The notes under the pieces: model-generated
What the model saw: the letters and a program-made list of their open reading frames with translations, nothing else
What the model was told of the DNA's origin: nothing
Databases searched by the model: none
Source of the DNA: Tricholomella constricta
Lineage: Eukaryota > Basidiomycota > Agaricomycetes > Agaricales > Lyophyllaceae
Direction: 5' to 3'
Assembly (NCBI GenBank): GCA_013368375.1
Contig: JAACJP010000005.1
Span: 1,178,001-1,242,000 of the forward strand
Length of the DNA: 64,000 bases
Part shown: one piece after another, positions 11,243-21,414 of the stretch
How the letters are laid out: every line of letters starts with the position of its first letter
How positions within the stretch are numbered: position 1 is the stretch's first letter
Program-made: the position numbers and the translations under genes

Positions 11243-12467
11243 CTACGATATGACAAGGTCAGCCAGACGATAACGCGTTTGTTCGAGGTGCCAGGTGCTA
11301 GAAATGACAACTGGTCAACAATCTAGTCATACACACGAATCCAGAGGCACTCACATGTAACCGCATTCGAAAATTCGCCAGTGACGAGCAGCTGCATCGT
11401 CGCCAGAAGTTTCCAAAGCCGCGTAGATGTTCTTCCTCGCATGCAGCAGGTCTCCTCGGATGTCTGCAACGACTTGCAGAGGGGAATTCCCCTCCACGCA
11501 TGCCCGATTAGACACGTAATTTACGGTTTCGCCTGCCAGTCTTTCCTTATGATACCTACGAAGCACGTCAGCTAGTTTGAAGTGATCAATACTTTTATAA
11601 CACGTACGATAAAATATCGTTTGTCAACGAGATCCAAACATCCATATCCGCCATTGCCTGGAAACAAACAACGTAGTCCAACGGCCGGGATGTTGGGAAC
11701 ACCATCAGTGCGTAAGCAATGCTAAAGCCAGTGCGGTCGCGGAGGAATTGCGGAAATCGCGGGGAGCTACGACCAAGATGTATTCCCACCAGGGCGGGTT
11801 CGATGCAAGTGCCGTTTATACATTCGAATGTGGCGTTGATGATGGAGTTCGCGTGAAAGGCGGAATATTGATGGAACATCCTCTTGAGCAGGGAGGCCAT
11901 CGCGTCGAGGACTGGGTCCATCTGGGGAATTCCCTCGAGGAAGCGCTGTTCAAAGGCAATGAAGGGAGCGATGTCTTTCGCAGATACGTCGTCGATGTAA
12001 ATGAGGAACCTATAGCAGGCGTCGTCAGCCTGGACCAATGTGCAGTTGTACCCTGCTTACCAGGTGTAAAGCCCAATGTTCGTCTTCTCCGCCAAGGTGC
12101 ATCCATGAAATGCAAGCTAGACATGTTGTTAGAGCGAGTTGATCGAAAAGATGGTGAAATTGAAGGGCTGACCTCGATAAACCTTGCGGATGGGCGTAAA
12201 GTCAATTCCATTGAGGGAGGGATACCATGATCTTTCATTGCTTCGCGCATAGCAACCTCGAGGTCCTTGCCATTGCCGTAGTTGTAGGGATTTTTATCAG
12301 AGGGAGACATTTGATGGTCTTTGAGAAAGTCCCTGACTATGCATGCAATCTTGTCTATGATGTAAAATATCAGCGCAATGAAAAAGAATCAAGGTAAAAA
12401 ATGGCGAACCTGGAGTTGAATTGCAGCTAGTGGTAGAGTATTGGTGAGGTTTGACAGATGTAACCAT
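11243..12467 (-). CDS. Trichodiene-synthase-like (Tri5 family) sesquiterpene cyclase
   Basis: Spliced from the minus strand into about 317 residues, with introns near 12354-12410, 12118-12173, 12005-12055, 11554-11605 and 11298-11350. The family call rests on several class I terpene-cyclase features. An Asp-rich element lies at residues 103-111 (YIDDVSAKD). The NSE triad is complete as NDILSYHKE at 229-237. The C-terminal block GYITWHL..TRYRL includes the terminal Arg-Tyr pair. The enzyme would ionise farnesyl diphosphate and cyclise it; the product is unknown. The Asp-rich motif departs from the D-D-x-x-D spacing of plant-pathogen Tri5, since the third Asp is two residues late. A TATA box lies upstream at about 12545-12553. 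No P450 or other tailoring gene is adjacent. Confidence 0.85.
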
Positions 12468-12544
12468 GTCGAGTTCTGAGTGTCGGTGAAGTGAAGGTTG
12501 ATTGTGTGAAGGTAACTTGGAGAATATGTCGACCAAGGGGAGCG

Positions 12545-12553
12545 CCTTTATAG
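12545..12553 (-). promoter_or_regulatory. TATA box of the terpene synthase gene
   Basis: On the minus strand the sequence reads ctataaagg, about 80 bp upstream of the ATG at 12467. Confidence 0.5.
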
Positions 12554-14189
12554 TCTGCAGAAGGGCCTCGAGGGGCACGGGAATTTGAGCGGAGCGATAG
12601 AATCGAATGCCTAAACCGGGAACGACTGAACTGCAACTTACAGAGAACCTAGTTGCGAAAGATAATAGGCGTCGAAGCTTGCCGGGACATGACCTAAGCC
12701 GGGATAGAGCCTTATTGAATAGGATCAGCGAGCGGAAAGGTTGTCAAGTTATCGAAATTTTAGTGAAACCGACTCTCGTTGAGGTTGAACATCAGCCATT
12801 TAGGGAAAGAAGCTGCAGAGCAAGCAGTAGAAGTCACGGCCCTCGCACCGGACAACAGAAAGGCTACCAGGAGTCGACTGAGACCGGAACTATCGCGAGT
12901 CCAAACAAAATGACAAACGACTGCGCGACAGGACGCCCTGAGCGCCACAGGCATAGAGACTGGCCGGTAGCAGGGATCGAGTGACTCCACCATGGAAGAG
13001 AAGTCGGGGGCAGCTGCGTCCCGTCACGCGCACGCTCAACCCGTGGATTACATGATTAGCTTGGACTGACCATTGAATGGCTGTTCGCAGACAAGGAACG
13101 GAACACTTATTCATCCCGCGAAGGCTTTGAAAAAATCAGAGATCGATAAGGACGTCGGGCAAAGTAAGAACACAGGACCTTTAACTTTGCTGTTCATCTC
13201 GCCAATTTCCAGATCTTGGCTGAAGGAATACTGTGTGCGATCTCGTCCGAAAAGGACGGTCGTCGCGGAGGTTTCTGAATTGAAAACCGGTGTAAGAGAT
13301 GGCCGCAGTGGCAGGTTCGAGGAGATCAGGAGCCGCCCGTAATTCAACCTTCGTGATTTTTGGGACGCGACCGTTGAAACCGCATCTTCGACGTCAGTTC
13401 CATCACAGAATAGGACTAGATCCATGCGTCGCGCATGGTGTACTCGAAATTGATACCTGTACTTTGAAGTCTGAAGGCAGATAATCGCTCACGGTATACT
13501 ATTTTGATCTACACGGGCGACTCGGAGCTGAAGTTCTCAAAAAGGAAACTGATTTCGAACCTCTGTTCCACCTGACAACGGCTACACTTGTAAAGTCGTC
13601 GCTCAGCGCTCCCAAGGTACCTCAGTGACTGTCGTCGCATGACCCAAGCAGCTGATGCGAATAATGTTATGCAACATCGATCAATGCGTTGGTCGGGGAG
13701 ATTCATTGACGTCGCTTTTCCTTAGGCCCGGGCTACGCTGAAGCATTCAAGATGCGCGAAATTCGCAGCCTCAGGATTCGAAGATTGAAGCTTGCCGGAT
13801 AGATGACCTGGATATCAAGATGAGAATGTCGACTGGTCGTACCTCGTGTACTCTTTGTTCCATCAAGCAGCGGGTGTTCCTGATTGTAATGACTGACCTC
13901 CATCTCCAACGTTTATCGAACCGTTCAACCGCGTTCATGTGAATCTCCTCAGGTGCGCTGCTACTATAAGAGGCAAATCTGCCAGCCTGAAGTCCGTCAT
14001 CGAAGTATTTTTGCATCTAATTCCTATGACTCCATGCTGTATGACTCCAACGGACGAAACCATCGAGTTTACAGGATGGAATCGAATAACAGGTGGACCG
14101 TTTCGTTCGACAAAAAACATGCACACTGGATATGGCCAAGCAATCATGTTGCCAAATATCTTCTCGTGGAGGTAACTTTGCTATGTATC
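12554..14189. other. Intergenic, no gene seen
   Basis: About 1.6 kb with only short ORFs on both strands, none with a recognisable domain or plausible splice partners. Confidence 0.45.
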
Positions 14190-15090
14190 ACGTTGTGCAT
14201 CTTCGCTGCTCTCCTGTGCTCCTTATACTTCGTGCCTTGTTCTGAAGCACCTTCTCCTCGATCATCATACATCGGTCTTCGTTTCTTCCGATTCTGTTCA
14301 TTCCATCTTCGTCCAGTCGAGCGCGATATTTTATGTCTTCGACTCTATCGGGGCTCTACATGACGTCCTCCCTCTTCGATGTCCGCTCCTTCCTCGATCC
14401 CAGCCACCGCGCCGCTGCTTACCAACACCCTCATTATCACGGCGCTGTCACTCCTAGTTTCGCAAAACCGCCGCTTTCAAGTCAATACGATCCAACTCGG
14501 CTGTTCGCAATTGCTGGGGCCCCGAAGAAGCACGTTCAAGTTACTGTCGGAGGAGGTACTAAGTAAGCTCAGCTACATTCCCGGAACATCGGGTCTCCTC
14601 CGATCTGGACATGACGTCGCAGAATGCGTCAACAGGGGTTATGTGGATCTGCGACGGAGGTGGCTGCGAAGATAGCAGCATCGAGTTTGGATTCGAGGAG
14701 ATTCACTGCGAGCTTCCTCGAACTCTCTTATTCTTATTTCGGAGTGACGTTGTATATGCCATAGATGACCGACTGGTTGGTTCTCGCTGTCTCTCAAACC
14801 TTACGCTCGTCTTTCGTAGTTGATAGACACAGATAGCACCATTTTGAAGGGTTTCTACCGTACTGGACCCACTTTCAATTGCCTCACCTGTTGGACAAAT
14901 CTCAGGTACCCGGAATTCGGAAGCACCTCTTGCTGGCATGCCGGAGCCCTCTCCATTTGTAAGTCCTACAGTCCGCGTATCTGGCCGCCAATTCAGCTCT
15001 TTCTCGACATTCTATGGACGACACGTTCTCCTTCTCATAAGGTTTGATCTTTTGCCAGGAGCCGACTTTTGTCGATATCCTAGGGGATGG
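14190..15090 (+). pseudogene. Decayed copy of the secreted App1/DUF2183 phosphatase gene
   Basis: This stretch aligns by eye, in order, with the intact gene at 17152-18400. Matched blocks include gtcgagcgc near 14317 (intact 17212) and tgacgtcctcc near 14361 (intact 17248). Others are the cccgg.acatc.gg.ctcc block near 14579 (intact 17518), the ggattcgaggagattcactgcgag block near 14691 (intact 17623), and the gcatgcc block near 14936 (intact 17842) followed by the cagctct block near 14994. Frames shift repeatedly between blocks and in-frame stops occur, so no full protein can be made. The region of the catalytic motif reads as a D-x-D-x-T-like IDTDST in one frame. Similarity fades after about 15090, before the end of the catalytic domain. 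It is an old paralogue relic about 3 kb upstream of its parent. Confidence 0.75.
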
Positions 15091-17151
15091 TGCAATGGGA
15101 AATCAGGAAATCCCATGCCCCGAACCTGTCCGGCCTCAAGCCGGCTCGAAGGCGGACCGCATTCGCCGCCCGCCCAACAGTGCAATTTTGTGCGGTAGGC
15201 AGGCTGCACTGTGCATGAAGAGCAGCATAGTACTTGCTCAATGGGTACACATTGTGTTATGAAGTCAGTCCATTGTGTTGCAAAGATAGAATATATATAT
15301 ATATATACAATATCTTGTCTGCCGTAGGAGCCCACTGAAGGGCGTGTAGGAAAGACTCTGATCATTGGCGGCGGCAAGACACATGTGTGGTGTGAGACAG
15401 TGTTGTCTATCTGGAGGTGTTTTTCACAGGGCGAGAAAGACTTCGCCTTGTCAGAGTTGGACGGCGGAAGATGCCTCCATGGTCTCCAGGGGGCATTGTT
15501 GGCCACGGCACAGTGGGATAATTCGAGCGACAGGCGCAGGGTAGTTTGCTAATATCCAGGGTGGTTCTCGTGCCGCCCAAGAGCCTTTGATCATGGAAAG
15601 TGGGTTTGTGGCGTGCAAGTGGCGCGCGTTGGGCATTGTCCCGGCGGCAATTTCCGCCGGTCTTTGATGCCAAAATTCCATTTCCCCAAGTATCCTCGTC
15701 TGTTCAAACTTTACCACCAGTGACTGGCCAGCGACCAGCCCCCCCACACCTGGACGCACCCCAGGCCTGGCCCTTAGACTTGACTGCCGAATGACAATTC
15801 TATCTGCTGATCCTGTCACTCGAATGCCTGCTGGATGTCCGCCATTCTCTTCTTCGATATGGCCTCGAAACCTCCGCTGTGTCTCCTAAATTCTCGAAAA
15901 ATAAGCAACCCACGATGACTGACATACCTCAGGTAGGCTGACTCGGACGAGCCGGAGAAGCTTCGTCTGACCTCTGTACCTTCTTTTAACGACGATTTCT
16001 TCCAAGATCAGACATGGCACAGGAAACGGAAAAAATCTCTTCGCCGGTTTTACCACCCTTCTAACTCGATCGGCTCCACCGAAAAATTCCATACAGTACT
16101 CGTCCTTAAGCTTACCATACATATTTACTGCCCGTGCAGCTCGATGCAGGTCCCTTTTCTGAACTCAAAATGTAACATTAGCATTTGATTAAACGTAAGC
16201 AAGTTATCCACAAAAAAAACACTGCTCATGAACATTGTAGAGTGCTCGATGAAGGTCCGAGAAAAGGATGGTGACGCCCAAATCCGGAGCCCGACATCTG
16301 ATCCGTACAACGAAGTCGGATATTACGACGGTGACCACTCACATAAACACAGAATCTCAGGCCTTCTTACTCAGTCAGGACTCTATTCGACTCTCGAAAT
16401 CCAACTGGGGACCAATGACTGCTCTAACAATAAACAGGGCCAATGTGAAGGTTATGCAATGCCGACGATTGCCATGCGACAAACAGCGTTGATTCGCCAG
16501 ATTTATACTATATGCGACGAGATGCGGCAACACCGCCGGATTATGTGATAAGCACTATCCTCATGGGTTTGCAACGTTCACAGCTATCATATGTTGTAAG
16601 ACATGAAACGATGGAGAAAATGATCAAGATGGAATGTCAAGTCGTACGTGCATTGTATTTCCTTCCCTCGAGCGATGATCATCATCGTGTGGACAGCTTG
16701 ATGCCTGCTTCAATTCGCCTTGGCTTGATTTCCATGAGTCATCGGCCGCCCTGCTCATGTGTTTTACACGAGGCTCCCACCCACTCAGCATGAACCCACG
16801 TTCAATTTGAAGCGTTTCTCATCTCTTTACCTTGGCGCACAGTGTTCGCCATACAGATATCATCAATTCCTTTGGTCATTTGGACAGTTTCAATCAAAGG
16901 AAAGCAGTTCGGCTCATCTATACTTGTTGCCATCAAGCAACCAGGTTGTCAAACGGTTTCTGTCCACAAGGATCCCCTGCGTCGTGATCCAGGGGGGTAC
17001 AAAAATCGGTCCAATCTCTGGCGGATCCTATTTCTCTTCGTTTTTCTGGGGCCCTTCAGTGAAGGCTTGTACCCTCTTGTGTTTCGCCCTCGCGTTATAC
17101 AGGGCTTTCGTTCGTACGTCATTCTTCGGTCCTTGGTTCCCCTCGACCATC
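15091..17151. other. Intergenic with an AT microsatellite
   Basis: About 2 kb between the decayed and intact App1-like copies. It holds an (AT)n run at about 15290-15307. An open frame runs into the intact gene from 16759, but it precedes the signal-peptide start and looks non-coding. No other gene is seen. Confidence 0.5.
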
Positions 17152-18400
17152 ATGCTTGTGGCTTCACTCCTTCCAATTCTGTTCACTGCGATCTCCGTCC
17201 AGGCTCAACCGGTCGAGCGCGGTATCTTTGACTCTGTCGGAGTTCTGGATGACGTCCTCCTCTTTGATGCCCCCGCATTCCCCGACCCTGCGAATCCCGC
17301 AAACACCCTTGTCGGTCTTCAAGCATTTACTTCCCTCCGCCAAATTGATCTCGGTGTCCTCACTGCTGCTGCCCAAGCTGCCCTCAAGGCCATCGGGCTC
17401 GATGTCGGCGATAAAATCTCAACCTTAGAGGAACGATTACGGTTGTTTGGAGCCGTTGGTCTTCCGGGAAAGAACGTCAAAGTCGATGTTGGGGGATGTA
17501 ACAAGCAGGCTCAGTTACCCGGGACATCTGGCCTCCCTGATCTGGGTATGGCGCTGCAAAATGTGTCGGTTGGAGCATGTGGGTCAGGGAAGGAGTTAAT
17601 TGCCAAGGTAGCACTGTCGAGGCTGGATTCGAGGAAATTCACTGCGAGCGTCTTCTCTTCGCCCAATTCCGGCTTCGGGGTAATTTCAGGTATGTGGATT
17701 GGACTGGTTCTGACACGCTTAAGCCTCATTTTTCTGTCCCCCGATTGATAGATATCGATGATACTGTCAAAATTTCAAACGTGCTGGATAAGCTTGCCCT
17801 TGCCAAGTCCACGCTCCTAGATGATCCCGTACCTGTGGCTGGCATGCCAGAGCTTTACGCCTCCCTCTCCAAGTCGCTCAATGACCCTCAATTCATCTAC
17901 GTGTCGGGGTCTCCATTCCAGCTCTACCCCTTCCTCAACAACTTCATCGATTCAGCTTATTCCGCCTCGAAAGGTCCAATCTACCTCCAGAACCTGACCT
18001 TGATTGATATCGAAGGGCTTTTGGACTTCGCCAACAGCGACGGCGTGCAGGAGTACAAGGTCTCCATGATTGATCGCATCCATGGCATGTACCCCAACAA
18101 GAAGTTTTTGGCGGTCGGCGACTCAACCCAGAAGGATCCCGAAACTTATGCGGAAGCGTAAGTTTGCACGTTCCATGTCGCGCAACCGGCTGATCCAATT
18201 CTTCCCCTTTTCCCAGGTTCAAGAAATTCGGCGGTGAATTTATGGCTTGCAGTTGGATCCGCCGTGTCGAGGGTGCCGACAACAGCGATGCGAGATTTGC
18301 TGCGGCTTTCGAGGGCGTGCCAGCCAATAAATTCCGGATATTCACGGATGAAGATATCCCGTCGCTTAAGAACATTGACGTTGCCGGAGGCGAATGCTAA
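17152..18400 (+). CDS. Secreted App1-like (DUF2183) phosphatidate-phosphatase-family protein
   Basis: Three exons, with introns near 17690-17751 and 18158-18216, give about 375 residues. The N-terminus is a signal peptide (MLVASLLPILFTAISVQAQ), and this fixes the start at 17152. After a ~180-residue N-terminal domain comes the HAD-type nucleophile motif DIDDTVK (its first Asp codon spans the first intron). YVSGSPFQLYPFL and IDRIHGMYPNKKFLAVGDS follow; these are the App1 catalytic-domain hallmarks. Yeast App1 dephosphorylates phosphatidic acid inside the cell. A secreted version suggests an extracellular or vacuolar substrate, which is inference. All motif aspartates are present. A broken paralogue lies upstream at 14.2-15.1 kb. 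Confidence 0.88.
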
Positions 18401-18830
18401 TTTAGTGGTTGACACGTTTGATAGTCCATAATCTGATTAGTGCCTTTTGGCTTGGGCTCAGTTTGTCGTCATCCACCATACGTCCAGCCCGTTGAAGGTT
18501 CCTCCCTTGTTTGCACAACCATCGTCACTTACCACTGCCATCGGATGTACAGTCGACCAAACAAATTACCAATGCTCTATATCGGCTGAGTTTGCAACGT
18601 CCACCTTTACCTCGGCAGTGTTATTAGCAATAACTATCTCTTAAAGTGCTTGTCCTTAGACCTTGGAACTGCAAGCTGAACCTATTAAGAGTACCTAGGT
18701 GGAGCCTGAGGTAATCGATGTTGCATCGTGTCAAGGAGCGGGCCTCGGCCGTGGGTGCATGTACGTCACGACTCGCACAAGGAGGTATTAGATGGAACGC
18801 CTCGATTCTCAGATCTCAGCTCTGACCACC
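18401..18830. other. Intergenic, promoter region of the dehydrogenase
   Basis: About 430 bp. No ORF of note. An in-frame upstream ATG at 18792 would add 13 residues to the next protein. Confidence 0.5.
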
Positions 18831-20071
18831 ATGAAGGTCGCAGTTTTTGGAACCAAAAAAGTCCGTTAGTTCTCGATACTTCAATGTTCAAGTGAATTCT
18901 AATGCATATTTAGTACGACATCGATTCTCTCGACGCAGCATGCAGAGCCACGACCGGGATTGAGCTATCATACTTCGATCCGCTGCTCGACAAGACGACG
19001 GCTGTCCTTACCGAAGGACACCAAGCGGTTTGCATCTTTGTGAACGATGTCTGCGATGCAACAGTTCTGGAGCGGCTCCATCAGCATGGCGTGGTGAGTC
19101 GGGCTCCTATCGATCTCGTTGGAGACTTTAGTCAGCAAAAATCCCAGCTCACTCGAGCGTGCTAGAAATACATTGCCTTGCGCTGTGCAGGCTTTAACAA
19201 CGTCGATCTCGCAGCGGCCGCCAAGTTTGATATCAAAGTCGCTCGCGTCCCCTCCTATTCTCCTGAGGCTGTCGCCGAGTTCGCGGTCGGCATGCTACTA
19301 ACCGTTGTTCGAAAATATCACAAGTCTTTCTGCCGCGTCCGTGAAGGAAATTTCCTCCTCGACGGCTTGCTCGGTTTCAACCTCGCTGGAAAGACGGTGG
19401 GCATCATCGGAACTGGGAAGATCGGCCTTATTACAGGGAGAATCCTCGCTAAGGGCTTCTGTTGCAACGTCGTGGGTTACGATCCGTATCCAACACCTCA
19501 GGCGGGCGAGTATGGCATCAAATATGTCGACACGCTCGAGGAGCTGTTGAAGCAGTCTGATATTATTAGTTTACATTGCCCCTTGACGGAGCAGACGCGA
19601 CACATGATTAATGACGATACCCTCGCGTTAACGAAGCCCGGCGTCGTCCTTATCAACACATCTCGCGGAGGTTTGATTGACACTCATTCTTTGATTCGGT
19701 GCGGTTTGAGACTTCACAGATATAGCGGTCAACTCTTATGTTTGAATGACTTACAGCGCCCTCAAATCAGGCCATCTAGGTGCGGTCGGCCTCGACGTTT
19801 ACGAGAGAGAGGCAGCGTACTTTTTTGCCGACTCCAGCGCTAAAATCATCCACGATGATGTGTTCGCCCGTCTTCTCACCTTTTACAATGTCTTTATGAG
19901 GTGAACGGTCCCACTTTCTTGGAAAATATCATGTGCTGATGCCGCAATGGCAGTGGCCACCAAGCATATTTTACACAAGAAGCACTCAGTAACATCGCAG
20001 ACACCACGGTCAAGAACCTGAAGGATCTAGAGGCTACCGGAACTTGCGAAAATCTTGTATTAAATAAGTGA
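18831..20071 (+). CDS. D-lactate dehydrogenase-type D-2-hydroxyacid dehydrogenase
   Basis: Five exons: 18831-18860, 18914-19093, 19166-19698, 19757-19900 and 19954-20071. The protein matches the D-isomer 2-hydroxyacid dehydrogenase family from start to end. It opens with [12 protein letters not shown]. The Rossmann motif is GIIGTGKIG. The catalytic triad is visible: Arg in INTSRGG, Glu in GLDVYERE, and His in SGHQAYFT with FT.EAL behind it. The reaction is NAD(H)-dependent interconversion of D-lactate and pyruvate or a related 2-oxo acid. The start at 18831 has a strong Kozak context (ccaccATG). The in-frame ATG at 18792 is an alternative. The first donor is a weak GTCCGT. The gene appears intact. 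Confidence 0.9.
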
Positions 20072-21414
20072 TCGCATGGACACAACTGAATATCTGTATG
20101 TAATACCACAGCTATCGGACTTTGCAGACGAGTCCTGGTCAATCAGTTGCGGGTAGAAGAAGCCTAAGGCATGATTAGCAGCTCCAGATTGAATTCGTCA
20201 TTTCATCCTCTGATTGTGGTTTATCAATCTCTGAAGCTCCCCCTCATGAGAGAATGCGTGAAAGAGGTGGGTGTGCAAGTGACAGTGCGCCAAAACTACC
20301 AATATTTCGAGCATGGCTCCAAAACTTCGACTTACAACGTGTCGCCTCCCAACCAAGCCTCCAACTGACACTCTTTAAACTATCTACCATAATTTAAACC
20401 CTGGGTGTTGAAAAAGGCCGGAAAGGTGTAACTCTGAAGCGGAGGAGGGCTGCTCACCTCAACGACAAGAGAGGCAATGAATACCCTTACATGCACTCCA
20501 GAACACATTCTGACGGCCCAGAAGGTACATGCCACCTCCTTACACCAATGATTCCCAATTCCCTTAACGCCACGGACATGACTCCCAGTGGATTTATTGA
20601 TTCATCGGTACACCTTGTAAGGGAACGAACAGTGGCGCATCCATGGCTCCCGTGGACTCCTGGCTAATTTGCAATCCCGAGCGACGATTATAATGCCATT
20701 CCACACTCCCTTTCGACAGTCCCAGGCTGGGGTCGCGATCTCATGAATAGGACGCCTAGGGCTTCCTTGGACAGGATCGAAAGTAAGGGGCGAGGAGCGG
20801 GCTAGGAGTTGGTGGTTTCGAAAAAATTGGGGAACATGTATACGATTTGGACCGTAGATTGGTATATTCGCTTGTCCTCGGATGGAGCCGCAATTAAAGT
20901 CATTCGGAGGAGCCTTGTGGATTCCAGAGCCAGATCGAATAACGAGCGCCATCGGATCGTGTACGCTGGTTTGGGTTCTTATTAGTACATTCTGATGCAT
21001 ACCGAACTCAGTCACTCGTGGACCTCCAACTTGATCAAGCCAATACAACGACCTTGAACTTAGCGATGAGCAAGTTGACTCGCATTAATATCCTGAGTTA
21101 GACCCTAGCAGTTCCAGTGCGCGGAACGAGTCGCTCTTATAGCAGTTAAATTGAAAGGCATATGCTGTTGCGAAAGATGCAAGAGACGAGCACCAGGTGA
21201 ATAATATCTCGAGAGTGGAGGAAATAAGGCGATGCAGAATAATAACGAGAAAGGTACTGTGGCAAGATACGTGACATAGCACAGTACGAGACGACCTGTA
21301 TAAACTTGATACAATTTCTGGTAATTGAAGCATCATATCGCGACCCAAATTACAACGGGGAAGACTGGTACATGAAGAAACATACACAACAAGCCGACAA
21401 TGAATAAGCGACCG
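20072..21414. other. Intergenic, no supported gene
   Basis: About 1.3 kb between convergent genes. A minus-strand ORF of 148 codons (20602-21048) has no recognisable domain and an odd composition, so it is not called. Confidence 0.45.

Noticed and set aside
13111..13425. A 104-codon minus-strand ORF
   Set aside because: No recognisable motif and no exon partner.
15285..15310. AT-rich run as a possible origin or promoter
   Set aside because: It is a simple (AT)n microsatellite without other supporting signals.
16759..17151. Extension of the App1-like frame upstream of 17152
   Set aside because: The signal peptide begins at 17152, and the upstream text lacks conservation-like features.
20602..21048. 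A 148-codon minus-strand ORF in the gap before MCM4
   Set aside because: No domain, no codon-usage or splice support; kept only as a remark in the intergenic entry.
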